Under the pieces are notes generated by a model, which saw only the letters and a list, made by a program, of their open reading frames with translations, was not told the DNA's origin and did no database searches. From Kitasatospora cineracea (lineage in GTDB: Bacteria > Actinomycetota > Actinomycetes > Streptomycetales > Streptomycetaceae): a stretch of 64,000 bases of DNA. The DNA lies in the NCBI RefSeq assembly GCF_003751605.1, contig NZ_RJVJ01000002.1, positions 1,054,001-1,118,000 of the forward strand, given 5' to 3'. Positions 23,635 to 32,152 of the stretch are shown piece by piece. Both the position numbers and the translations under genes were made by a program. Within the stretch, counting starts at the first letter, position 1. Every line of letters starts with the position of its first letter.

Positions 23635-24769
23635 CCCCGTCCCCGACCTCGAACCCGTGATCACCGGCCTGTCGGCGCTCTCCGCCTGCGGCCGGGGCGC
23701 CGAGGTCCTGTACGAGCGGGCGGCGGCCGGCGAGCCGGCCTTCGGGCCGGTGACCCGGTTCGACGTCAGCCGGTTCCGGGCCGGCGCCGCCGCCCAGCTG
23801 CCCGGGAACCCGGTCCTCGCCGACGAACTGGCCGCGGTGACCGAGGAGGCCTGCACCGCCGCCCGGCTGTCGGCCGGGCAGCGGGCCGGCAGCCGGCTGC
23901 TGCTGGCCGGCCACACCGACCCGGCCGCCGCCCGGCTGCCCGCCGCCGACCGGGCCCGGCGCACCCCGGCCGCCGACGCCCGGACCCTCGCCGACCGCTG
24001 CGGGCTGCGGGCCGGCCACCGCGCCTACACCACGGCGTGCGTGGCCGGGAGCACCGCCGTCGCGGACGCCGCCGCGGCGATCCGCACCGGCTCCGCCGAA
24101 CGCGTCGTGGTCGCGGCCGGCTACCTGGTCGACGAGGAGCACTTCGCGCTGTTCGACGCCGGACGGGCGCTCGCCCCCGACGGGCGGGTGCGGCCGTTCA
24201 GCGCGGGCCGCCAGGGCATGGTGCTCGGCGACGGCGTGGCCGCCGTGGTGCTGGAGTCGGCCGCCGCGGCCCGCCGCCGCGGCGCCCCGGTGCTGGCCCG
24301 GCTCGCGGGCTGGGGCCGGGCCGGCGACGCCCACCACGTCAGCCAGCCGCACCCGCAGGGCACCGGGCTCGCCCGGGCCGTCCGCAACGCCCTGCACCGG
24401 GCCGGCCGGCGGCCCGAGGACATCGGCTACGTCAACGCGCACGGCACCGGCACGGCGGCCAGCGACGCGGCCGAGACCGTCGGCCTCCGGGCGGCGCTCG
24501 GCGACCGGGCCGCGCTCGTCCCGGTGAGCTCGTCCAAGTCGGTGCACGGCCACACCCTGGAGTCCTCCGGACTGCTCGAACTCGTCGTCACCGTCGGCAC
24601 GTTGCGGGCCGGCCGGCTGCCCGTCAACGCCGGCTACCTGGGGGCCGACGAGCGCTGCGGGCTCAACCTGGTGACCGAAGGCCCGCACCGGGCCGCCCCC
24701 CGCTACGCGCTGAGCCTGAACGCCGCCTTCGGCGGGGCCAACACCGCGCTCCTGGTCGGTGCCGCGTGA
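23627..24769 (+). CDS. Discrete beta-ketoacyl synthase (KAS II/FabF-like), divergent
   Basis: A 380-residue thiolase-fold condensing enzyme. The nucleophile Cys is in TTACVAGSTAV, the first His in NAHGTGTAAS, the Lys in SSSKSVHGHTLESSG and the second His in the same motif, so the triad is complete. It is about 30-40 residues shorter than canonical FabF, mainly near the N-terminus, and more divergent than the second KS at 27.1 kb. With that KS and the truncated KS-like protein between them it resembles the KS/chain-length-factor sets of type II reducing systems, except that both full-length proteins keep the catalytic residues. Confidence 0.9.
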   Translation: MADPVPDLEPVITGLSALSACGRGAEVLYERAAAGEPAFGPVTRFDVSRFRAGAAAQLPGNPVLADELAAVTEEACTAARLSAGQRAGSRLLLAGHTDPAAARLPAADRARRTPAADARTLADRCGLRAGHRAYTTACVAGSTAVADAAAAIRTGSAERVVVAAGYLVDEEHFALFDAGRALAPDGRVRPFSAGRQGMVLGDGVAAVVLESAAAARRRGAPVLARLAGWGRAGDAHHVSQPHPQGTGLARAVRNALHRAGRRPEDIGYVNAHGTGTAASDAAETVGLRAALGDRAALVPVSSSKSVHGHTLESSGLLELVVTVGTLRAGRLPVNAGYLGADERCGLNLVTEGPHRAAPRYALSLNAAFGGANTALLVGAA

Positions 24770-25383
24770 GCCCGACCGCCCACCGGGCCGGGGCCGCCGC
24801 CGACAGCCCGGCCACCCGGCAGGCCGGGGCCACCGCCGACCACCTGACGGCCCGTCGGGCCGGGGCCGCCGCCAACACCGTCCGGGCCCGGGCCGCCTGG
24901 CCCGAGCCCGGCGAGACCGGGGCGCCCGCCATGCCCGCCGGGTTCATCGCCTCGACCTTCCCCGCCCTGGTCGCCACTGTCGCCGACCGCTGCCTGCGGC
25001 GCGGCTACGGCGAGCCGGGCGCTCCCGCCGCCGGGGGCGGGGAGCGGCGCACCGCCGTCGTGCTGGTCAGCGAGCGCGGCGACCAGGGCACCCTCGATGC
25101 GGTCGCCGCCGCGGTGGACGGCGGCCGCCGGATGCAGCCGCTGCTGTTCTTCCAGTCCGTGCCCAACGCCGTGCTCGGCTGGGTCGCGGCCCGCTGGGCG
25201 CTGGTCGGCCCCGTGGTGTGCGTCAGCCCGGGCGGCGACCCGGCCGCCGAGGGCCTGGAGCTGGCCGACCTGCTGATCGAGGACGGCGACGCGGACGACG
25301 TGCTGCTGCTCCTGGCCGACCAGGCCGCCGGGCCCGACCACCCGGACCGCGCGACCGCGTTTCTGATCACCCGACCGTCGTGA
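24766..25383 (+). CDS. Truncated ketosynthase-like protein (ketoacyl-synt_2 / chain-length-factor-like)
   Basis: A 205-residue protein from GTG 24766, overlapping the KS stop (GTGA). Residues 1-45 contain three degenerate 12-residue repeats with consensus R-A/Q-A-G-A-x-A-D/N. The rest resembles only the N-terminal half of a ketosynthase: VVLVSERGDQGTLDAV, SVPNAVLGWVAARWALVGP, then a LADLLIEDGDADDVLLLLAD helix-strand. At the nucleophile position the sequence reads VVCVSPGGDP, without the TACASS-type elbow, and the His-containing half is absent. Such short KS-like proteins occur in aryl polyene clusters. It is probably a non-catalytic partner of one of the flanking KS proteins. Confidence 0.75.
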   Translation: MSPTAHRAGAAADSPATRQAGATADHLTARRAGAAANTVRARAAWPEPGETGAPAMPAGFIASTFPALVATVADRCLRRGYGEPGAPAAGGGERRTAVVLVSERGDQGTLDAVAAAVDGGRRMQPLLFFQSVPNAVLGWVAARWALVGPVVCVSPGGDPAAEGLELADLLIEDGDADDVLLLLADQAAGPDHPDRATAFLITRPS

Positions 25384-25417
25384 GCAGGCCCGGAAGGGTC
25401 CTGACCCAGGAGATGAC

Positions 25418-27055
25418 ATGAGCCTACGCACGATCCGCGCCGAGCTCGCGGCGGACCCGCAGCTCGGGACCGGCAACGTCCTCACCACGCTCGTCGCCCG
25501 CGGCGAGGGGCTCGACGAGCCGTCGCTCACCTTCGACACCGACGTCGACGGCCACCCGGCGCTGCACGCCCTGACCCTGCGCGAGCTCGACCAGCGGGTC
25601 GCCGCCCGGGCCGCCGCGCTGCACGCGCTCGGCATCCAGCCCCGGGACCCGGTCGCCGTCCAGGTCACCGCCGGTGCCGACCAGGTCCTCAACTTCCTGG
25701 CGCTGGCCCGGCTCGGCGCCATCCCGGCACTGGTCAACGGCAGGCTCCCGGCGGAGCCCGCCGCCGAGTTCATCCGCCGGCTGCGGGCCGCCGCCCTGCT
25801 GACCGACGCCGCGCACCGCACGGCCTTCGGCGACCGGGACCTCGGCGTCCCGCAGGTGATCGACGTCGCCGGGCTCGGCGCCGGCGACCCGGCCGCGGCC
25901 CCCGCCCCGTTCCGCCACCGCCCCGGCGACCCCGCCGTCATCACCCACTCCTCCGGCACCACCGGCCTGCCGAAGGCCGTGGCGCACTCGCACGCCAGCC
26001 TGTTCGCGTCCGTCCGCCACCGGCTCACCCTGCCCCGGGCCCAGGGCGTCGAACGGCTGCTCGGCGCGCTGCCCCCCGCGCACGCCGCCACCGTCATCGC
26101 CGTCAACCTGGCGCTGGCCAACCGGTCCGAGCTGCTGGTGCTCTCCGAGCCGAGCGGGACGACCGTGCTGGCGGCGATCGAGGGCTGGCGCCCCACCGGC
26201 GTGCTCGGCTTCGCCGCCATCTGGTCGGAGCTCGCCGCCGTCGACCTGACCACCCGCGAGACGGACTCCGTCCAGCTCTGGTGGAACACCGGCGACTGCG
26301 CCCACGAGGCCCACATCCGGCGGCTCGTCGCGGTCGGCAGCCGCCGGGTGGCCGCCCGCGGCGGCGGCCGGGTCCAGCCGGGCTCGGTGTTCATCGACGG
26401 CCTGGGCTCGACCGAGATGGGCCACTCGCAGTTCTTCATCACCCACACCCCGGAGACCGAGCGCTACGGGCGGTGCATCGGCAAGCCGCACACCTTCTCC
26501 GACGTCGCGGTGCTGGACGAGGCCGGCGAGCCGCTCGGCGTCGGCGAGGTCGGGCAGCTCGGGGTCAACGCGCCGACCCTGGCCCTCGGGTACTGGAACG
26601 ACTCGGTCACCACCTGGCGCACCCGGCTGAACGACTACTTCCTCACCGGCGACCTGGTCTACCGGGACGAGGCCGGCTACTACTACCACGTCGACCGGAT
26701 GGTCGACTCGGTCGACCTGGGCGGCGGCCGGCGGCTGTTCACCGCCGCCTGCGAGGAACGGGTGCTCGCCGCCCTGCCCGACGTGCTGGAGTGCACCGTG
26801 GTCGCGGTCGCCGGACCCGCCGGCGCCGACAGCCACGTACTGCTGGTGCTCACCGCGGACGCCGACCCTGCCGTCGACCGGACCGCCGCGGTGCTCGCCG
26901 CGCTGGAGGAGCACGTCGCGGCGACCGTCCGCGGCGTCGTCGTGGTGGACCCGGACCGGCTCCCGCTCGGCCCGACCGGCAAGGTCCGCAAGCTGCTGCT
27001 GCGCGAGCGCTACCTCGCCGGGCAGCTGCTCGCCCCGACGGGCGGTGCCGCATGA
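25418..27055 (+). CDS. AMP-dependent acyl-CoA/ACP ligase
   Basis: A 545-residue ANL enzyme, ATG 25418 behind CAGGAGATGAC. A3 reads ITHSSGTTGLPKAVAHSH, the A5 region FIDGLGSTEMGHSQF is followed by GKPHTFSDVAVLDEAGEP, A7 is YFLTGDLVYRDEAGYYYHVDRM, and the C-terminal lysine lies in GPTGKVRKLLLRE. The stop overlaps the next ketosynthase start (ATGA), so ligase and KS are co-translated. The substrate is unknown. It may activate an extender or terminal acid. This is the third adenylating enzyme in the locus. Confidence 0.88.
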   Translation: MSLRTIRAELAADPQLGTGNVLTTLVARGEGLDEPSLTFDTDVDGHPALHALTLRELDQRVAARAAALHALGIQPRDPVAVQVTAGADQVLNFLALARLGAIPALVNGRLPAEPAAEFIRRLRAAALLTDAAHRTAFGDRDLGVPQVIDVAGLGAGDPAAAPAPFRHRPGDPAVITHSSGTTGLPKAVAHSHASLFASVRHRLTLPRAQGVERLLGALPPAHAATVIAVNLALANRSELLVLSEPSGTTVLAAIEGWRPTGVLGFAAIWSELAAVDLTTRETDSVQLWWNTGDCAHEAHIRRLVAVGSRRVAARGGGRVQPGSVFIDGLGSTEMGHSQFFITHTPETERYGRCIGKPHTFSDVAVLDEAGEPLGVGEVGQLGVNAPTLALGYWNDSVTTWRTRLNDYFLTGDLVYRDEAGYYYHVDRMVDSVDLGGGRRLFTAACEERVLAALPDVLECTVVAVAGPAGADSHVLLVLTADADPAVDRTAAVLAALEEHVAATVRGVVVVDPDRLPLGPTGKVRKLLLRERYLAGQLLAPTGGAA

Positions 27056-28338
27056 GCGAGGACCGCCGTCCCCGGGCCGTGGTCACCGGCATCGGGCTGA
27101 TCAGCTCGCTCGGCCGCGGCGCCACCCGGACGTTCGAGGCCCTGTGCGCCGGCCACTCCGGCCTGCGCCGCCCGGGCGAGCAGCACCCGGTGGCCGGTTC
27201 GGTCGACGTCGCGGGCATCGCCCCCGGGCTGGAGGCGGCCGCCCTGCTGCCGCCCAGCGAGGGCCGGTTCGTGGACCGCTACGCGCTGCTGGCCCTGGCC
27301 GCCGCGGACGACGCGCTCGCCGACGCCGGCCTGGTGGTCGGCCGGGACGCGGACCCCTGGCGCACCGGCGTGGTGGTCTCCAGCGGCGGCGGCGGCCTGG
27401 AGACGTACGAGGAGCAGGCCCGCGGCCGGCACGCCCGCGGCCGCACCGCCGTCAGCCCCTACCTGCTGCCCGGCATGCTGCCCAACATGGCGGCCGCCAG
27501 GATCGCCATCAAGCACGGCATCCGCGGGCACAGCGCGGCGATCGCCACGGCCTGCGCGGCCGGGGCGCAGTCCGTCGCGGAGGCGCTGCGGCTGATCCGC
27601 GGCGGGGAGGCGGACGTGGTGGTCTGCGGCGGCTCGGACGCGCCGCTGCACCCCACGATCGCCGAGGCGTTCGGCAACGCCCGGGCGCTCGCCCACGGCT
27701 TCGCCGACCCGCGCGAGGCCAGCCGGCCCTTCGACACCCGGCGCAACGGCTTCGTCCTCGCCGAGGGCGCCGGCGTGCTGGTGGTGGAGCGGGCCGAGCA
27801 CGCCGCGGCCCGCGGCGCCGCCGCCTACGCCGAGCTGCTCGGCTGGGGCGCCACCACGGACGCCTACCGGCCGACCACCCCGCGCCCGGACGGCGAGGGC
27901 GCGGTGGAGTGCATGCGCCGCGCCCTCGCCGACGCCGGGCTGTCCCCGGCCGACGTCGGCTACGTCAACGCGCACGGCACCGGTACCAAGCTCGGCGACG
28001 TCGCCGAGGCGAAGGCGATCCGGGAGGTGTTCGGCCCGCACTCGCCGGCCGTCGGCGCGACCAAGTCGATGACCGGCCACCTGCTGGGCGGCGCCGGCGC
28101 GGTGGAGGCGGCCATCACCGCCCTGGCCCTGGCCACCGAGGCGCTGCCGGCCACCCGCAACCTGGACACCGTCGACCCGGCCTGCGAGCTGGACCACATC
28201 CGCGGCAAGGCCCGGCTGACCCGGGTCAGCGCCGCCGTGTCCAACTCCTTCGCGTTCGGCGGGCACAACCTCGCCCTGGTGCTCGGCCCGGTCGAGGGCC
28301 GGGCCAAGGCCCTGGGCGAGGCGGGCCGGGACCGATGA
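27052..28338 (+). CDS. Beta-ketoacyl-ACP synthase, FabF-like
   Basis: A 428-residue condensing enzyme of normal FabF length. The nucleophile is in ATACAAGAQSV, the first His in NAHGTGTKLGD, and the Lys/second His in TKSMTGHLLGGAGAVE; GFVLAEGAGVLVVE and SNSFAFGGHNLAL complete the family pattern. It should catalyse decarboxylative condensation on the discrete ACPs. The ATG overlaps the ligase stop and its own stop overlaps the following gene, so the ACP-KS-KSlike-ligase-KS block is a single operon. Confidence 0.93.
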   Translation: MSEDRRPRAVVTGIGLISSLGRGATRTFEALCAGHSGLRRPGEQHPVAGSVDVAGIAPGLEAAALLPPSEGRFVDRYALLALAAADDALADAGLVVGRDADPWRTGVVVSSGGGGLETYEEQARGRHARGRTAVSPYLLPGMLPNMAAARIAIKHGIRGHSAAIATACAAGAQSVAEALRLIRGGEADVVVCGGSDAPLHPTIAEAFGNARALAHGFADPREASRPFDTRRNGFVLAEGAGVLVVERAEHAAARGAAAYAELLGWGATTDAYRPTTPRPDGEGAVECMRRALADAGLSPADVGYVNAHGTGTKLGDVAEAKAIREVFGPHSPAVGATKSMTGHLLGGAGAVEAAITALALATEALPATRNLDTVDPACELDHIRGKARLTRVSAAVSNSFAFGGHNLALVLGPVEGRAKALGEAGRDR

Positions 28339-28853
28339 GCGACGGCCGCGACGCCCCACCGGCCCCGCCGGCCCACCAGTTCTGGTGGCTGCACGACGCC
28401 CGCTGGTACCAGGGCGTGCTGAAGCGCTTCGGCCAGGACGCCGCCAACGAGATCAACGCCGAGGCGATCAAGTTCGTCGCCCGCCGGGCCGCCATGTGGT
28501 ACCGCCGGCAGTCCGGGACGAAGTTCGACGAGATCCCGATGAAGGAGTTCGTCGAGCTCTTCGGCAACGTCCCGCCGCTGATGTGGACCGACGACATGTA
28601 CGTCGCCGACCAGGTCCACCTCGGCGAGGAGGAGTGGGAGAGCGTCGTCCACTTCAACTACGCGCTGAAGATGCTCAGGGCCGCCCGGGCCCTGGACGGC
28701 TACGAGTGCCCGTGCCTGGAAATGCGCCAGGGCTGGTTCGAGGGACTGGGCGTGTCGGTGTGCGACAGCCGGGTCGAATGCCTGCGGACCGGCGGCGAGG
28801 CCTGCCGGTTCCTGGCCGTGCGGAACGGCCGGTCCGGAAAGACCGCGGAGTGA
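28335..28853 (+). CDS. Conserved protein of unknown function, DUF6125-like, Cys-rich C-terminus
   Basis: A 172-residue soluble protein coupled to the KS by ATGA overlap. It starts with a disordered stretch, then WWLHDARWYQGVLKRFGQDAA, a helical region, and a C-terminal part with Cys in YECPCLEMRQGWFEGLG, VCDSRVECLRTGGEACRF. The layout resembles DUF6125/V4R-type proteins often found with acyl-CoA or aromatic metabolism genes, where conserved Cys and acidic residues may bind metal or an acyl ligand. That link is tentative. Its position between the KS and HmaS makes it part of the pathway. Confidence 0.8.
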   Translation: MSDGRDAPPAPPAHQFWWLHDARWYQGVLKRFGQDAANEINAEAIKFVARRAAMWYRRQSGTKFDEIPMKEFVELFGNVPPLMWTDDMYVADQVHLGEEEWESVVHFNYALKMLRAARALDGYECPCLEMRQGWFEGLGVSVCDSRVECLRTGGEACRFLAVRNGRSGKTAE

Positions 28854-28893
28854 CCGAGAATTCCCATCCGATTCATCCGACGTTGAGGGACGC

Positions 28894-29946
28894 ATGGAAA
28901 TCCAAGGAATAGACCACGTGGAATTCTACGTGGGCGACGCGCAGCAGTCCGCCTTCTACCTGTGCACCGCACTGGGATTCCGCCTGTGCGGGGAGACCGA
29001 GCCCACCGACCACCGCTCGCTGCTGCTCCGCCAGGGCGGCATCCAGGTGGTCCTCACCTCCGCGCTGTCCGAGCACCACCCGGCCGCCGAGTTCGTGCGG
29101 CGCCACGGCGACGGGGTCGCGGTGATCGCCCTGGAGACCGCCTCGGCCGCCGCCGCGTACGACACCGCCGTGGCGGCCGGCGCGGCCCCGCTCGCCGAGC
29201 CCGCCGTGTACGAGCACGAGGGGGCCCGGGTGGTCACCGCCGAGGTGGCGGCGTTCGGCGACGTGGTGCACCGCTTCGTCGAGAGACACTGCGGGCCCGA
29301 GGAGTTCCTGCCCGGCGTGATGAACGTGCTCGCCCCGGACCCGGAGCCCGGCGACGAACTGCTCAGCACCGTCGACCACTTCGCGGTCTGCCTGCCGGCC
29401 GGCGGGCTGCGGCCGACCGTCGAGCACTACCAGCGGGTCTTCGGCTTCCGGCAGATCTTCGAGGAGTTCATCGAGGTCGGCGACCAGGCGATGGACTCCA
29501 AGGTGGTGCAGAGCCCGTCCGGGCAGGTGACGCTGACCCTGATCGAGCCGGTCACCTCCAAGCGGCCGGGGCAGATCGACGAGTTCCTGGCCCGCCACAA
29601 CGGCGCCGGCGTCCAGCACATGGCGCTGCTCACCGACGACATCGTCAGCACGGTCCGGACCCTGACCGGACGCGGCGTCACCTTCCTGCGCACCCCCGCC
29701 AGTTACTACGACCTGCTGGAGGAGCGGCTCGGCGAGCCCGAGGTGCGGATCGAGGAGCTGCGCGAGACCAACGTCCTGGTCGACCAGGACCACCACGGGC
29801 AGCTGTTCCAGATCTTCACCCGCTCCATGCACGTCCGCCGGACGTACTTCATGGAGGTCATCGACCGCCACGGCGCCCGGACCTTCGGCAGCGGCAACAT
29901 CAAGGCCCTCTACGAGGCCGTCGAACGGGAGAAGGTCACCAGCTGA
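28894..29946 (+). CDS. hmaS: 4-hydroxymandelate synthase
   Basis: A 350-residue member of the HPPD/HmaS family of Fe(II) vicinal-oxygen-chelate dioxygenases, ATG 28894 after GAGGGA. Iron ligands are His162 (TVDHFAV), His242 (GVQHMAL) and Glu321 (YFMEVIDR), one position from the ligands known for the Amycolatopsis enzyme. VTLTLIEP and the overall sequence match HmaS rather than HPPD, where that segment is PINEP-like. It converts 4-hydroxyphenylpyruvate to 4-hydroxymandelate. Prephenate dehydrogenase two genes downstream supplies its substrate and Hmo upstream uses its product. Confidence 0.93.
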   Translation: MEIQGIDHVEFYVGDAQQSAFYLCTALGFRLCGETEPTDHRSLLLRQGGIQVVLTSALSEHHPAAEFVRRHGDGVAVIALETASAAAAYDTAVAAGAAPLAEPAVYEHEGARVVTAEVAAFGDVVHRFVERHCGPEEFLPGVMNVLAPDPEPGDELLSTVDHFAVCLPAGGLRPTVEHYQRVFGFRQIFEEFIEVGDQAMDSKVVQSPSGQVTLTLIEPVTSKRPGQIDEFLARHNGAGVQHMALLTDDIVSTVRTLTGRGVTFLRTPASYYDLLEERLGEPEVRIEELRETNVLVDQDHHGQLFQIFTRSMHVRRTYFMEVIDRHGARTFGSGNIKALYEAVEREKVTS

Positions 29947-29996
29947 CCCGCCCCGCCCGCCCGTTCCGACCCAGACGAACCCCTGGAGAACCCACC

Positions 29997-30911
29997 ATGT
30001 CCGCACAGGAATTCCGGCTCACCGACGAGGAACTGGGACTGCTGCCCACCGACGAGGACGTCCGGTTCTACGCCGAGCACGGCTGGTACCTCAGCGCGAA
30101 GCTGTTCACCGACGAGGAGGTCGAGCGGCTGGAGGCGGCGAGCGAGCGGTTCTACGCCGGCCACCGCGACCGGACCCTGCCGGTGCGCCCGCCCAAGCTC
30201 GCCTACTGGGAGCCCGCCAAGGGCCAGGTGCAGCGCCACAACGACTACATCCACTACGAGGACGACACCATCGGGCGGATCCTGCGCAAGCCGCTGCTCG
30301 GCGCGGTCGCCGCCCGGCTCGCCGAGGCCGACGAGATCCGGGTGTTCCAGTCCACCCTGATCTTCAAGCCGCCCCGCCCGGAGGAGCAGAGCAACATCGT
30401 GCCGTGGCACTTCGACCGCCACTACTGGGCCACCTCCACCTCCGAGCGGATGCTCACCGCGTTCATCCCGTTCCACGACTGCGGCGAGGAGATGGGCACC
30501 ATCACGATGGTGGACGGCAGCCACCGGTGGAAGGAGATCGGCGGGCGGGACACCACCTCGCTGCACTTCGCCGAGCGCAACCGCGACGAGCTCGACGCGA
30601 TGCTCGAGGAGAACGCCGCGTTCAACGGCACCGAGGTGCGCAAGGTGCCGGTCGAGATCCCCAAGGGGCACGTGAGCTTCCACCACTGCCGCACCTACCA
30701 CGGCAGCGGCGCCAACCGCAGCGACCGGCCGCGGCGGGCGATCTCCTTCCACCTGCAGGACGGCGGGAACCGGTTCCGCCGGTTCACCCGCTCCGACGGG
30801 AGCCTGGTGTCCTACAACCACGACGTCCTGGTGCGGCGCACCGCCGACGGCGACCCGGACTACGCCGACCCCGAGTTCCTGCCGGTCGTGTGGCGCGCAG
30901 AGGCCACCTGA
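29997..30911 (+). CDS. PhyH-family Fe(II)/2-oxoglutarate-dependent oxygenase
   Basis: A 304-residue protein, ATG 29997 behind CTGGAGAACCCACC. The iron triad is visible as WHFDRHYW (His138, Asp140) and His235 in TYHGSGANRS, with a 2-oxoglutarate-binding arginine in RPRRAISFH. PhyH enzymes hydroxylate or halogenate acyl thioesters, amino acids and polyketides. Between HmaS and prephenate dehydrogenase it may hydroxylate the aromatic-derived unit or the acyl chain. There is Asp at the second ligand position, so hydroxylation rather than halogenation is expected. Confidence 0.9.
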   Translation: MSAQEFRLTDEELGLLPTDEDVRFYAEHGWYLSAKLFTDEEVERLEAASERFYAGHRDRTLPVRPPKLAYWEPAKGQVQRHNDYIHYEDDTIGRILRKPLLGAVAARLAEADEIRVFQSTLIFKPPRPEEQSNIVPWHFDRHYWATSTSERMLTAFIPFHDCGEEMGTITMVDGSHRWKEIGGRDTTSLHFAERNRDELDAMLEENAAFNGTEVRKVPVEIPKGHVSFHHCRTYHGSGANRSDRPRRAISFHLQDGGNRFRRFTRSDGSLVSYNHDVLVRRTADGDPDYADPEFLPVVWRAEAT

Positions 30912-31999
30912 TGCGCAGCATCGCCGTGGTGGGCACCGGCCTGATCGGCACCTCGGTCGCCCTGGCCGCCCGCAGCCGGGGCCTGACCACCTACCTGCTC
31001 GACCGCAGCTCGCTGGCGGTCGGCGCCGCGGTGGCCCTGAACGCCGGGATCGCGGGGCCGCCGCCCGAACCGGTCGACCTGGCCGTCATCGCCGTCCCGC
31101 CGGCCCAGCTGGCGACGGTGCTGAAGGAGCAGCAGGACCGCGACCTCGCGCGCTGCTACACCGACGTGGTCAGCGTGAAGGCCCGGACCAGGCTGGCCGC
31201 GGCCCGGGCCGGGTGCGACCTGAGCCGCTTCGTCGGCGGCCACCCGATGGCCGGCAGCGAGCGGTCGGGGCCGTTCGCCGCCGCCGCGGACCTCTTCCAG
31301 GGGCGCAACTGGGTGCTGACCCCGACGGCGTCCACGGACCGGCAGGCGATCGACCTGGTGCTGCGCCTGGTCGCGCTCTGCGGCGCCACGCCCGTCCTGA
31401 TGGAGGAGGAGGACCACGACCGCACCGTCGCGCTGACCTCGCACGCCCCGCACCTGGTGGCGAGCCTGCTGTCGGCCCGGCTGGAGTCGATCGGGCCGGC
31501 GACGGCCCAGCTGATCGGCCAGGGCCTGCGGGACACCACCCGGATCGCCGGCGGCAGCCCCGGGCTGTGGACCGACATCCTGGGCGCCAACGCGGTGGCG
31601 GTGGCCGAGATCCTGGACGGGTTCGCGCAGGACCTCGGCCGGGCCCTCGAAGCCCTGGAGCAGCTGGGCAGCGAGGACCCGGAGCACCGCCGCGGCGGCG
31701 AGCGGGTCCTCGGCGAGCTGCTCACCCGCGGCGTGGCGGGCCAGGACCGGATCCCGCCCCGCCGCGACGGGCGCGCCGGCACCCCGAGCAGCCGGGTCTC
31801 CGTGCCGGTGGCCAACCGGCCCGGGGACGTGGAGCGGCTGTTCGCCGACGTGTGGAGCACCGGGATGCACATCGTGGACCTGGCGGTCGACCACACGCCG
31901 GACGCCCCGGTCGGCCGGCTCGACCTGATCGTCGACCCCGAGGCGGCGGGCGACCTCGCCTCCCACCTCGCCAAGCGGGGCTGGGCGGCGCGCCGCTGA
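30911..31999 (+). CDS. Prephenate dehydrogenase (TyrA family), pathway-dedicated
   Basis: A 362-residue protein whose ATG shares a base with the previous stop (TGATG). It has VVGTGLIGTSVALAA for NAD binding, VSVKARTRLAA, GGHPMAGSERSGP with the catalytic His, and an ACT-like C-terminal region (about 290-362) beginning RVSVPVANRPGDVERL. It oxidatively decarboxylates prephenate to 4-hydroxyphenylpyruvate, the HmaS substrate. Dedicated prephenate dehydrogenases are a hallmark of 4-hydroxyphenylglycine clusters. The C-terminal domain could allow feedback control, though cluster copies are often insensitive. Confidence 0.92.
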   Translation: MRSIAVVGTGLIGTSVALAARSRGLTTYLLDRSSLAVGAAVALNAGIAGPPPEPVDLAVIAVPPAQLATVLKEQQDRDLARCYTDVVSVKARTRLAAARAGCDLSRFVGGHPMAGSERSGPFAAAADLFQGRNWVLTPTASTDRQAIDLVLRLVALCGATPVLMEEEDHDRTVALTSHAPHLVASLLSARLESIGPATAQLIGQGLRDTTRIAGGSPGLWTDILGANAVAVAEILDGFAQDLGRALEALEQLGSEDPEHRRGGERVLGELLTRGVAGQDRIPPRRDGRAGTPSSRVSVPVANRPGDVERLFADVWSTGMHIVDLAVDHTPDAPVGRLDLIVDPEAAGDLASHLAKRGWAARR

Positions 32000-32152
32000 C
32001 GTCCCGTCGGCTCCGGCCCGCGCCGCCGTCCACCGGGTGGAGCCCGTCCGCCGGTGGGCGGGCTCCACCCGGCCGGACGCGCGGCACCACCGTTCGCATC
32101 CGTTTCGAAATCCATGCAGCTGACGAGTGTTCACGTGTTCAAGGAGGGGCCC

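Noticed and set aside
28894..29946. Reading this gene as housekeeping 4-hydroxyphenylpyruvate dioxygenase for tyrosine catabolism
   Set aside because: The VTLTLIEP segment, overall similarity to HmaS and the presence of Hmo, HpgT and prephenate dehydrogenase favour hydroxymandelate synthase.
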